Shown here piece by piece: positions 36,664 through 45,017 of a stretch of 64,000 nt of DNA. Source of the stretch: Vibrio ulleungensis (GTDB lineage: Bacteria; Pseudomonadota; Gammaproteobacteria; Enterobacterales; Vibrionaceae); contig NZ_JAFEUM010000003.1 in NCBI RefSeq assembly GCF_016900875.1, positions 1 through 64,000 on the forward strand, in the 5' to 3' direction. Each line of letters begins with the position of its first letter. The stretch's first letter is position 1. Position numbers and translations under genes: made by a program. The notes beneath the pieces were generated by a model, which did not search any database, had not been told where the DNA came from, and saw nothing but the letters and a program-made list of their open reading frames with translations.

Positions 36664-37010
36664 GATTTAAATTGATTGTCGCTTTTGTCGAAGACGCAAA
36701 ATCAGATGCAGTTCTCACCGCTGCCAGAGAAGCTGGCGCAACAGGCGCGACTGTCATCAATAACGCTCGCGGTGAAGGCGTTACCCAGAAAACCACTTTT
36801 TTTGGACTGACGCTGGAAGTCCAGAAAGATGTGATTCTCTTTATGGTCGAAGAGCACCTCGCCAGGCACATATTGGAGACGATCTGTGAAGCGGGTGAGT
36901 TTGATCACCAGTCGGGGCAAGGCATCGCTATTCAAATCGATATTGAAGATGCGGTGGGTGTTGCGCACCAAGTAGAAACGTTAACCAAAGTAGTGGAGGA
37001 TGAACTATGA
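36660..37010 (+). CDS. P-II-like signal protein of a DUF1538 transporter operon
   Basis: 116 residues of P-II length. The fold is recognisable by [32 protein letters not shown] (given in parts) with the conserved end of the P-II first strand-helix. The T-loop (about 37-56, ARGEGVTQKTTFFGLTLEV) has no tyrosine at the GlnB uridylylation position, so it is not a canonical GlnB/GlnK. The B-loop and C-terminal region are also changed (GQGIAIQIDIEDAVGV). It likely binds a nucleotide or other small ligand and gates the transporter subunits; the ligand is unknown. Both ends overlap neighbours by ATGA. Confidence 0.82.
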   Translation: MRFKLIVAFVEDAKSDAVLTAAREAGATGATVINNARGEGVTQKTTFFGLTLEVQKDVILFMVEEHLARHILETICEAGEFDHQSGQGIAIQIDIEDAVGVAHQVETLTKVVEDEL

Positions 37011-37411
37011 CCGGACATAAATTGGTACGAGTCAGAGATGTGATGGCCAATACCTATGTGGTTGTAGATGGGTTGGTCACGGTTGATGAGGGTATTCGTT
37101 TGGCTAGGGAGCATGTGGTTAAAGCTCTGGTGGTAGATAAACGCCATGCCGATGATGAATATGGTTTAGTTCTGATGAATGATATTGCCAAAAAGGTGCT
37201 GGCCCAGAATCGTTCAGCGCATCGTACTAATATCTACGAGATCATGACCAAACCTGCTTTGAGTGTAGACCCCGAAATGAACGTAAAATACTGTGCCAGA
37301 CTGTTTGAACGTTTTGGGATCAGCCGCGCCCCGGTGGTTGAAAATGGCCAAATAATCGGAATGGTGAGTTATAACAACATCGTGATCAACGGAATGGTTG
37401 ATATTCGGTAG
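37007..37411 (+). CDS. Two-CBS-domain protein of the DUF1538 operon
   Basis: 134 residues made almost only of two CBS domains (about 8-62 and 73-130). The first has VRDVMANTYVVVDGLVTVDEGIRLAREHVVKALVVD and the second YEIMTKPALSVDPEMNVKYCARLFERFGISRAPVV (in parts), the CBS pattern. CBS pairs bind adenine nucleotides such as AMP, ATP or c-di-AMP, so this is a probable energy or nucleotide sensor. It overlaps the P-II gene by ATGA. With the DUF1538 pair it would make a dual-sensor regulated transporter. Confidence 0.85.
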   Translation: MTGHKLVRVRDVMANTYVVVDGLVTVDEGIRLAREHVVKALVVDKRHADDEYGLVLMNDIAKKVLAQNRSAHRTNIYEIMTKPALSVDPEMNVKYCARLFERFGISRAPVVENGQIIGMVSYNNIVINGMVDIR

Positions 37412-37472
37412 CGCGTCCACTGGTCAGTCGAACCTGTTGGCTTATACAGACTACTATTAAAAATTAAGACAA

Positions 37473-37495
37473 ACCTATCGGCAAAGTCGATAGGT
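37473..37495 (+). terminator. Weak hairpin after the DUF1538 operon
   Basis: Stem ACCTATCG/CGATAGGT with a seven-base loop. The tail CATCATTTATG is only partly T-rich, so efficiency is uncertain. Confidence 0.5.
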
Positions 37496-37569
37496 CATCA
37501 TTTATGTTGATAGACGATGCGAGATATTCTAATCACTCATTTTGAAAATGGGCTACGAGGAATATCGCC

Positions 37570-37851
37570 ATGCATAACACCTTTCATTATTGCGGTGAGC
37601 TATCAATCGAGCAATTGCTAGCCACAAGCATTGTTAAACCAAGCAATAATTACCAATCAAAAGCAGAACAGTTAGAAACTCAAATTGCGACTGTTCGCAG
37701 CGCAATTAACTCGGTGCACCTTGGGTTAACGATTAAAAACCACCAAGTAATTAGCCTTCAACTAGAGGCCTTAGAGTCTGTGGCCGCGATTTATCGAAAT
37801 CGGGCTCAACTCGAAAGCATTGCCCAAGAATCTGTTAAGAGCTGCGCATGA
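37570..37851 (+). CDS. Small cytoplasmic protein, function unknown
   Basis: 93 residues, helical, with no signal peptide or membrane segment. Most of it reads as a coiled-coil-prone helix (KAEQLETQIATVRSAINSV, then LQLEALESVAAIYRNRAQ). I do not recognise the family. It ends in an ATGA overlap with the lipoprotein gene, so the two are translated together and may interact, although one is in the cytoplasm and the other is exported. The start has GAGGA about 6-10 bases upstream. Confidence 0.65.
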   Translation: MHNTFHYCGELSIEQLLATSIVKPSNNYQSKAEQLETQIATVRSAINSVHLGLTIKNHQVISLQLEALESVAAIYRNRAQLESIAQESVKSCA

Positions 37852-38129
37852 AACAGCTCATTATTTTTGCTTCACTGTGTAGTGTGTTGATGGGATGCGT
37901 AGCCACGAAACCTAACTTAGATAACGACTGCAGCAACCAAGGCGTTGAAGAGAGTCAAGTCGAGTCCAATGTACTCGGAATGGTCGCACTAACCAGTGCT
38001 TTAGCCAGAGGGCAGCATTGGTCTGGACCGTCTGCTCATGCAGAAAACGCAGAGCAGCAAGCCGAGATCATCGAAATGCAGGTTCAGCATTGTGAGCAGC
38101 AAAAAAAGGAAACTAATCACCCACACTAG
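37848..38129 (+). CDS. Small lipoprotein, function unknown
   Basis: 93 residues with a short signal peptide and a lipobox LMGC (lipidated cysteine at residue 17). The mature part has about 76 residues, rich in E, Q, N and H, with two further cysteines (NDCSNQ, QHCEQQ). I do not recognise the family. It overlaps the preceding small gene by ATGA. No terminator is visible before yfcE, whose start is 115 bases on. Confidence 0.65.
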   Translation: MKQLIIFASLCSVLMGCVATKPNLDNDCSNQGVEESQVESNVLGMVALTSALARGQHWSGPSAHAENAEQQAEIIEMQVQHCEQQKKETNHPH

Positions 38130-38243
38130 CCTATGCCCTTTGCTAGTATCATTAGGCTAAAAATTGTGTGTCGGATTGTAGCAGAGTGGGTTACGTTAAG
38201 GATTTACATGGTAGAATTAACCCAAAGTAACAAGGGATTTTCC

Positions 38244-38792
38244 ATGAATCTATTTATTGCCTCCGACATTCACGGCTGCGAGCGAGCCACCCAACTAACC
38301 TTAGAGCGATTTGAACAAAGTGGTGCCAATCACCTGATATTATTGGGTGATTTAATTAACCATGGCCCACGCAACCCTGTTCCTACTTTTTACAACCCGA
38401 CAAAGGTTGCCGAGCTGCTAAACCAATATAAAGATTCCATCATCGCAGTTCGTGGTAACTGTGACAGCGAAGTGGATCAAATGCTGCTTGATTTTCCAAT
38501 CATGAATGATTTCAACTGGATGCCACTGCCTTCTGGGCAGCGAGTGTTCCTCACTCACGGGCACTTATACAACAAAGACAAAGCGTCTGTATTAAAACAG
38601 GGCGATATTATGGTGCACGGCCACACGCATTTACCTCAAGCCCAATGGGAAGGGGATATTATTGTTGTCAATCCAGGTTCTGTGACCATCCCTAAAGGTG
38701 GGCATGAAGCAAGTTTCGCTACATGGAAAGACGGTGTCATTGAAGTGAAAGCCCTCGAATCGCAACAAATCATCGCCACCCTCTCAATTTAA
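38244..38792 (+). CDS. yfcE: Phosphodiesterase YfcE
   Basis: 182 residues from the ATG at 38244, chosen because the metallophosphatase fold starts at MNLFIASDIHG; the frame is open further upstream. The motif set is DIHG, GDLINHGPRNP, GNCDSEVD, THGHLYNKD and HGHTHLPQ, the two-metal phosphodiesterase set. E. coli YfcE hydrolyses artificial phosphodiesters; its natural substrate is unknown. The gene is single, followed by a terminator shared with toxS. Confidence 0.93.
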   Translation: MNLFIASDIHGCERATQLTLERFEQSGANHLILLGDLINHGPRNPVPTFYNPTKVAELLNQYKDSIIAVRGNCDSEVDQMLLDFPIMNDFNWMPLPSGQRVFLTHGHLYNKDKASVLKQGDIMVHGHTHLPQAQWEGDIIVVNPGSVTIPKGGHEASFATWKDGVIEVKALESQQIIATLSI

Positions 38793-38795
38793 AAA

Positions 38796-38827
38796 TGCCC
38801 ACTGCAACCGAATGGTCGTAGTGGGCA
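38796..38827 (-). terminator. Terminator after toxS, probably shared with yfcE
   Basis: Stem TGCCCACT/AGTGGGCA. On the minus strand it is followed by TTTTTAAATTG, a good T run; on the plus strand the run is weak. Confidence 0.7.
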
Positions 38828-38863
38828 AAGTGATTTGATGTTGATTGGCCGGACAGTAAAGGT

Positions 38864-39379
38864 CTAGTTTGATACCAGGACTTGAGAGCCGTGACCTAGG
38901 CTGGTCAACAAAATTGCATTGTCGCTGATGATATCTATACGTCGGCTTTGCTGAGCGTCGGTAACAAAGATCTGTTTAATCAGTGATAATTGTTTATCGG
39001 TAAACTGGCGATTATCAACACTGGACGAATCTTTAAAGTCCTGTGGGTTGACCAATAAATAGTTGTCAGACAGTTGCCATAATCCCGACTCTGAAATTTC
39101 GATGATGGTCGGTTGTTCAGATTCCTCGTTCATTAACTCCATTCTCGATACACGCAAGTACTGCCCAGTCGGTAAGTATTTGACGTTGGAGTTGATGCTA
39201 ACTTTACTCAATTGACCAAGCTCGGTCTCTGTGAGGTCCGCATGAATATGGGTAATTAGGTTGGTCTGCCATTCACGAGATGTAAGTACTTGTTCTACCT
39301 TTACGTCACTTCCCCAGTAGATCCAGCTACTAATGATCGTCGACACAAATAGAATGATGAGTGCTACGCGTTTATTCAT
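38864..39379 (-). CDS. toxS: ToxS, periplasmic partner of ToxR
   Basis: 171 residues with an N-terminal membrane helix (about 4-20, VALIILFVSTIISSWIYW) and a periplasmic domain that fits ToxS in length. The LTSREWQTNLITHI stretch near the start of the domain is the part I recognise best. ToxS stabilises ToxR and binds it in the periplasm, where bile acids act. It is 11 bases after toxR on the same strand, as in other Vibrio species. Confidence 0.9.
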   Translation of the reverse strand: MNKRVALIILFVSTIISSWIYWGSDVKVEQVLTSREWQTNLITHIHADLTETELGQLSKVSINSNVKYLPTGQYLRVSRMELMNEESEQPTIIEISESGLWQLSDNYLLVNPQDFKDSSSVDNRQFTDKQLSLIKQIFVTDAQQSRRIDIISDNAILLTSLGHGSQVLVSN

Positions 39380-39390
39380 GAGTATGCCCT

Positions 39391-40212
39391 TTAATTACAA
39401 ATATTCTTCAAATCAGACTGTTCAGCAATCAGACGAACCGTGCTGTTTTCTGATGTGAATTCTGGTGGATGAATGTAACTAAGGTATAGCTGTCCATTTT
39501 GACCTGCGGTTGCATACACTTCTACAGCATCTTGGTCATTGTTGGTGTAGCTCTCAAGGTAAGCGCTAACACAGAGTTCGATGCTCGGGATCCAGGTATC
39601 CAAACTTGGATGGCCCATGGTTGTCTTAACTGGAACTGAATCAACTACCACTACTTCTCTAAACTGTGAAGGTGTTGAGTTGGGAGTAAACAATCCGCCA
39701 AACGGTAGCAGGAGTGCAACCAGCAAAATGACTTTGGTAGCAGTATCCATTTTTGACCAAAAAGAGGGTGCTTTTGCAGTGCTCTGATTAGTTTGAGTTT
39801 CTGTTGTTGGAGCGTTTTGCGTCGCTGCAGCAGATTCAGCCGTAACCGGCTCAGCGATATCTTCAGTACTTTTAGCCTCAACACTTGAGATCAATTGATA
39901 ACCGCGCTTTGGCACAGTTTTCACAAATTGAGGGGATTTGGTTGAGTCGTTTAATTGTTTTCTTAACGTAGAAATAGCTTGGGTCAAGCTAGAGTCATCG
40001 ACTTGAAAACCTTGATCGCGCCAGACAAACTCATGCAACTCGTCACGAGTGATCACTTCATTAGGGCGCTCAGAAAGCATTAGAAGAATGCGGCTTTCAT
40101 TACTACCAAGTCGAATGATTTCGTTTTCATTATCGAGTGGAGTCAGAGAATTGCTGTTTGGATCGAAGGTGTAGGTTTGTGCAAGTATAAACTTAGTGCC
40201 AATATTGCTCAT
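39391..40212 (-). CDS. toxR: ToxR, membrane-bound winged-helix regulator
   Basis: 273 residues: an N-terminal OmpR-type winged-helix domain (about 1-110, with LGSNESRILLMLSE and FVKTVPKRGYQLI), a long Q/T/E-rich linker (about 111-158), one membrane helix (about 160-176) and a periplasmic domain with cysteines C214 (IELCVSAY) and C272 (KNICN), which pair as a disulfide in V. cholerae ToxR. It controls outer-membrane porins and virulence genes in response to bile and pH. It is divergent from htpG, the classic Vibrio order. The linker is variable between species. Confidence 0.95.
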   Translation of the reverse strand: MSNIGTKFILAQTYTFDPNSNSLTPLDNENEIIRLGSNESRILLMLSERPNEVITRDELHEFVWRDQGFQVDDSSLTQAISTLRKQLNDSTKSPQFVKTVPKRGYQLISSVEAKSTEDIAEPVTAESAAATQNAPTTETQTNQSTAKAPSFWSKMDTATKVILLVALLLPFGGLFTPNSTPSQFREVVVVDSVPVKTTMGHPSLDTWIPSIELCVSAYLESYTNNDQDAVEVYATAGQNGQLYLSYIHPPEFTSENSTVRLIAEQSDLKNICN

Positions 40213-40359
40213 TATCTCTTCTTCGTTATTAGCGTCAATCTCTCCTTGGAATCACATTTTAATCCTTCTAAAAACGTGAGCTATCTTTTTTTAGATTAGA
40301 TAAGCTGCGTAAATATAATAAATTTTTGTCAAAAATACATCTTTTTTGTCGCCTCTTAC

Positions 40360-40386
40360 CTTGAATTTGTTTTGGGAACCCATATT
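40360..40386 (+). promoter_or_regulatory. Sigma-32 heat-shock promoter for htpG
   Basis: CTTGAA at 40360-40365, an exact 13-base spacer and CCCATATT at 40379-40386, close to the sigma-32 consensus CTTGAA-N13-CCCCATNT. The ATG at 40469 lies about 80 bases downstream, so htpG is heat-shock controlled. Confidence 0.85.
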
Positions 40387-40468
40387 TCATCGTCAACAGA
40401 ATGAGTTTAATTGCCGTTAGAAGGGCGATTCTTTCTTACGACATATGAGTAACACTAATGGAGTCAAT

Positions 40469-42370
40469 ATGAGCGACACTGTATCTCAAGCTAAGGAAAC
40501 ACGTGGTTTCCAGTCAGAAGTAAAACAGCTTCTTCATCTTATGATCCACTCTTTGTATTCGAACAAAGAGATCTTTTTACGTGAGTTAATTTCGAATGCT
40601 TCGGATGCATCGGATAAGTTACGTTTTAAAGCGCTGTCTAACCCTGAACTGTATGCAGGTGATGCTGATCTTGGCGTTAAGCTTACTTTTGACGAAGCGA
40701 ATAACACGCTAACCATTTCTGATAATGGTATTGGTATGAGCCGCGAGGATGTCATTGAGCACCTTGGGACAATCGCTAAGTCGGGCACCGCAGATTTCTT
40801 CCAAAAGTTATCAAGCGAAGAGAGCAAAGACTCACAACTGATTGGCCAGTTTGGCGTAGGTTTTTATTCGGCATTTATCGTTGCTGACGCGGTAACCGTT
40901 CGTACTCGTGCCGCCGGCCTTGATGCGGACCAAGCGGTTCAATGGCACTCGAGCGGTGAAGGCGAGTACACAATAGAAAACATTTCAAAAGAAACTCGTG
41001 GTACTGACATCGTGCTGCACATGCGTGAAGACGGCAAAGAGTTTTTGGCAGAGTGGCGTTTGCGTGAAGTGATCAGCAAATACTCTGACCACATCGGCAT
41101 TCCAGTGTCTATCCTAACCAAGAAGCGTGATGAGGAAGGGAACGAAACCGACGAAACTGAATGGCAACAGATCAACAAAGCTCAAGCCCTTTGGACTCGC
41201 AATAAATCGGACATCAGTGAAGAAGAGTATCAAGAGTTCTATAAGCATGTTTCTCACGACTTTGCTGATCCGCTGGTGTGGAGCCACAACCGTGTAGAAG
41301 GTAAAAATGACTACACCAGTCTGCTTTACATTCCTTCGAAAGCGCCTTGGGACATGATGAATCGTGATCACAAGAGTGGTTTGAAGTTGTACGTTCAACG
41401 CGTGTTTATTATGGACGACGCTGAGCAGTTTATGCCTTCATACCTGCGTTTTGTTAAAGGTTTAATTGACTCTAACGATTTGCCGCTAAACGTCTCACGT
41501 GAAATTCTGCAAGACAATAAGGTGACTCAGTCTCTTCGCAGTGCCTGCACAAAACGTGTGTTGACCATGCTTGAGCGTATGGCCAAAAATGACGAAGAAA
41601 AGTACATCTCATTCTGGAAAGAATTTGGTTTGGTCATGAAAGAAGGACCTGCAGAAGACATGGCAAACAAAGAGAAAGTTGCTGGTCTAATGCGTTTTGC
41701 TTCAACTGAGGTTGATTCTGCGGATCAAACTGTGTCGCTGGCGAAGTACGTTGAGCGTATGAAAGAAGGCCAAGACAAAATTTACTACTTAACCGCAGAC
41801 AGCTACGCAGCGGCTAAGAACAGCCCACACCTAGAGCAATTTAGAGCGAAAGGTATTGAAGTGGTATTGATGTATGACCGCATTGACGAGTGGTTGATGA
41901 ACTACCTGACAGAGTTTGACGGTAAGCAGTTCCAGTCGATCACCAAATCGGGTCTCGATCTGAGCCAATTCGAAGATGAAGCTGAGAAAGAAAAGCAAAA
42001 AGAGACCGAAGAAGAGTTTAAATCTGTAGTCGAGCGCACTAAAACCTATCTTGGCGATCGCGTCAAAGAAGTACGTACGACCTTTAAGCTCGCGACAACT
42101 CCAGCGGTTGTAGTTACCGATGATTTCGAGATGGGCACACAGATGGCTAAGCTTCTAGAAGCGGCTGGTCAAGAAGCGCCTTCGGTTAACTATATTCTTG
42201 AAATTAACCCAGAGCATGACATGGTTCAACGCATGGCCGATGAAGCCGACGAAGAAGCATTTGGTCGTTGGGTTGAAGTTTTGTTAGGTCAAGCTATGTT
42301 GGCTGAGCGCGGTTCAATGGAAGATCCAACCTCATTTGTGACAGCGATCAATTCACTGCTGGTGAAATAG
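40469..42370 (+). CDS. htpG: Chaperone HtpG (Hsp90)
   Basis: 633 residues from the ATG at 40469, chosen because GGAGT lies 5 bases upstream and the N terminus then matches other Vibrio HtpG proteins; an ATG at 40445 is possible. The ATPase domain carries [21 protein letters not shown] and [13 protein letters not shown] (about 120-135). The middle and C-terminal dimerisation domains are complete. HtpG folds client proteins with DnaK and is heat-induced; the sigma-32 promoter agrees. It ends in a long-loop hairpin. Confidence 0.97.
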   Translation: MSDTVSQAKETRGFQSEVKQLLHLMIHSLYSNKEIFLRELISNASDASDKLRFKALSNPELYAGDADLGVKLTFDEANNTLTISDNGIGMSREDVIEHLGTIAKSGTADFFQKLSSEESKDSQLIGQFGVGFYSAFIVADAVTVRTRAAGLDADQAVQWHSSGEGEYTIENISKETRGTDIVLHMREDGKEFLAEWRLREVISKYSDHIGIPVSILTKKRDEEGNETDETEWQQINKAQALWTRNKSDISEEEYQEFYKHVSHDFADPLVWSHNRVEGKNDYTSLLYIPSKAPWDMMNRDHKSGLKLYVQRVFIMDDAEQFMPSYLRFVKGLIDSNDLPLNVSREILQDNKVTQSLRSACTKRVLTMLERMAKNDEEKYISFWKEFGLVMKEGPAEDMANKEKVAGLMRFASTEVDSADQTVSLAKYVERMKEGQDKIYYLTADSYAAAKNSPHLEQFRAKGIEVVLMYDRIDEWLMNYLTEFDGKQFQSITKSGLDLSQFEDEAEKEKQKETEEEFKSVVERTKTYLGDRVKEVRTTFKLATTPAVVVTDDFEMGTQMAKLLEAAGQEAPSVNYILEINPEHDMVQRMADEADEEAFGRWVEVLLGQAMLAERGSMEDPTSFVTAINSLLVK

Positions 42371-42406
42371 TAGGCATTGGACCTATCTTTAGTCTAATAG
42401 CCCCGC

Positions 42407-42440
42407 AAAGCCCAGAATTTATGATAGACTTCTGGGCTTT
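42407..42440 (+). terminator. Hairpin after htpG, probable terminator
   Basis: An 11-base stem AAAGCCCAGAA/TTCTGGGCTTT with a 12-base loop. The following GTAGTTTCCC is only weakly T-rich. Confidence 0.65.
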
Positions 42441-42464
42441 GTAGTTTCCCACAACATTGTAAAC

Positions 42465-42516
42465 TTATACCGAATCTCTCCATGCCATTCGGGCGTTGAA
42501 GAGAGCTTCGGTATAA
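42465..42516. promoter_or_regulatory. Inverted repeat in the adk leader
   Basis: TTATACCGAA (42465-42474) pairs perfectly with TTCGGTATAA (42507-42516), and inside it CTCTC pairs with GAGAG; the loop is about 20 bases. It ends 22 bases before the adk ATG, just ahead of the AGAGGAAT ribosome site. It could be an mRNA structure controlling adk translation or stability, or a short mobile-type repeat. Confidence 0.5.
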
Positions 42517-42520
42517 CTAA

Positions 42521-43183
<663 letters not shown>

Positions 43184-43212
43184 TCGAGCCGACAGCGAAA
43201 ATTTGATATAGT

Positions 43213-43242
43213 AAGGGCAGCGAAATTCGCTGCCCTTTTTTT
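43213..43242 (+). terminator. Rho-independent terminator after adk
   Basis: Stem AAGGGCAGCGA/TTCGCTGCCCTT with a very short AA loop and T7, 29 bases past the stop. Confidence 0.88.
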
Positions 43243-43308
43243 AATCTATTTTCAAGTACTTGGCGTACAAACTCAAACAGTCATTCAGTCTCTGCAGGAA
43301 TCAAATAC

Positions 43309-44280
43309 ATGGACAAGAGCTCGACGCAACTCGGCGTGTTACTCGTTAATCTAGGCACACCGGAAGCGCCAACACCAAAGGCCGTTAGGAAATACCTCAG
43401 TCAGTTTCTTCACGATAAACGAGTCGTCGATATGACGCGCTGGTTGTGGTGCCCCATTTTACACGGCGTGATTTTGCCTGTACGCAGCCCCAAAGTGGCG
43501 AAGTTGTACGAATCGGTGTGGATGGAGCAGGGCTCACCGCTTCTGGTGCACACACAACGTCAAGCAAAAGCGCTCTCATCACTGCTCTCTTTGCCGGTTG
43601 AGGTAGGAATGACTTACGGCACACCAAGTATAGAAAGCGGCCTCCAGTCCCTTAAGCAGCAAGGCTGTGAACACGTTATCGTTCTACCGTTATATCCTCA
43701 GTTTTCACACACCACCACTTCGGCAGTGACAGATGCCATCGCAAGATTAGATTCAAGCTCACTGCCAACTTTGACGGTTGTTCAAGACTACCATGACCAT
43801 GCAGCCTATATTGAGGCACTCGCGGACTCGGTAACGCAGCACTGGCAGCAACATGGTCAATCGGACTATTTATTGTGTTCCTATCATGGTATCCCACAGC
43901 GGTTTGCCGATAACGGAGACCCTTATCCTACGCACTGTGAATCTACGACCAATGCTCTGTTACAGCACCTTGGTCTCGATGACAGCCAAATGGGGATGAG
44001 TTACCAGTCTCGATTTGGACGAGAGCCTTGGTTAATGCCCTATACCGATGAAACATTAAAAGGATTACCTCAAAAAGGGAAAAATCGCATCGATATAATG
44101 GCGCCAGCCTTTGCAAGTGATTGCTTAGAAACCCTTGAAGAATTATCCGAGGAGTGTAAAGATATTTTCGTTGAAGCTGGCGGTATCGAATTTAGATACA
44201 TTCCGTGCCTTAACGATAATACATTACATATAAAAATGATGGCCCAGCTGGTGCAGGAGGCTGTCGAGGAAGTTCAATGA
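43309..44280 (+). CDS. hemH: Ferrochelatase
   Basis: 323 residues, class I type. It inserts ferrous iron into protoporphyrin, the last step of haem synthesis. The metal-binding histidine lies in [10 protein letters not shown] (about residue 194), and the second conserved acidic site is in [16 protein letters not shown] (about 282). The ATG has AGGAAT upstream. It follows adk, as in E. coli, after a strong terminator, and overlaps the next gene, rfaH, by ATGA, so it shares its mRNA with an antiterminator. Confidence 0.95.
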   Translation: MDKSSTQLGVLLVNLGTPEAPTPKAVRKYLSQFLHDKRVVDMTRWLWCPILHGVILPVRSPKVAKLYESVWMEQGSPLLVHTQRQAKALSSLLSLPVEVGMTYGTPSIESGLQSLKQQGCEHVIVLPLYPQFSHTTTSAVTDAIARLDSSSLPTLTVVQDYHDHAAYIEALADSVTQHWQQHGQSDYLLCSYHGIPQRFADNGDPYPTHCESTTNALLQHLGLDDSQMGMSYQSRFGREPWLMPYTDETLKGLPQKGKNRIDIMAPAFASDCLETLEELSEECKDIFVEAGGIEFRYIPCLNDNTLHIKMMAQLVQEAVEEVQ

Positions 44281-44771
44281 AACGTTGGTATCTTCTCTAC
44301 TGCAAACGTGGAGAAATTAAGCGCGCGGTGGCGCACTTAGAACGGCAAGGTGTAGGGTGTTATCAACCCATGATGCAAGTGGAAAAAATTGTCCGGGGCA
44401 AAATGCAGCGGCTCGACGAGCCGATGTTCCCAGGGTATCTGTTTGTTCATTTTGATTTTGAGCAAGGGCCTAGCTTTACAACAGTACAGTCCACTCGTGG
44501 CGTGTCGAAATTTGTTTCCTTTGGCAATACGCCCAAGGAAGTCGCTTGGGATATCATAGATGATATGCGCGACTATGAGCAGAATCATGCCGATGAAGTA
44601 GAAAGCGATTTGCCTCAAAAAGGGGATAAAGTGCGTTTAGCGACAGGACAATTTGCTGGATTAGAGGCGATTTATCACGAAGCGGATGGCGAGAAACGCT
44701 CCTATTTGATGCTGGATTTGATCAGTAAACCGGTGAAGCTGTCTGTTCCAAATAGCGACATAGAGCGTTGA
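44277..44771 (+). CDS. rfaH: Transcription antiterminator RfaH
   Basis: 164 residues: an N-terminal NGN domain (about 1-100, with [21 protein letters not shown] and [10 protein letters not shown]) and a C-terminal KOW-type domain (about 112-164) that in E. coli switches from helix to beta-barrel. RfaH binds RNA polymerase at ops sites and raises expression of long operons such as lipopolysaccharide and capsule genes. Its start overlaps hemH by ATGA. I saw no ops element (GGCGGTAGCNT) in this window; its targets are elsewhere. A MITE-like repeat starts 17 bases past its stop. Confidence 0.93.
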   Translation: MKRWYLLYCKRGEIKRAVAHLERQGVGCYQPMMQVEKIVRGKMQRLDEPMFPGYLFVHFDFEQGPSFTTVQSTRGVSKFVSFGNTPKEVAWDIIDDMRDYEQNHADEVESDLPQKGDKVRLATGQFAGLEAIYHEADGEKRSYLMLDLISKPVKLSVPNSDIER

Positions 44772-44787
44772 CTCTGTCGCAAGGCTA

Positions 44788-44949
44788 ATACCAATCAAAG
44801 CAATTACCTGATCATTCTTGCTTGTTAAAATCACTGATAACGGCGTTAAAGGTTTTGTAGGTAGAACAACTGCCTACGGCAATCTTTGCCTTGTTCTCAG
44901 CGATTTTCCCGTCGCAATTTTCTGACCAGTTAATTACTTCGATTGGTAT
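44788..44949. repeat. MITE-like repeat, copy 2
   Basis: 162 bases bounded by ATACCAATC and GATTGGTAT, a perfect 9-base inverted repeat. It is in the same orientation as copy 1 and matches it closely, with several small indels and point differences. No frame is conserved between copies. It sits just after rfaH. Confidence 0.8.
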
Positions 44950-44977
44950 AACATGGGCATCAAAACGACAAGCATTA

Positions 44978-45004
44978 AAAAGGGCCAAATTAATTGGCCC
45001 TTTT
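44978..45004. terminator. Bidirectional terminator between rfaH and asnB
   Basis: Stem AAAAGGGCCAA/TTGGCCCTTTT with T runs on both strands, between convergent genes. Confidence 0.85.
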
Positions 45005-45017
45005 CATTTTTATACGC

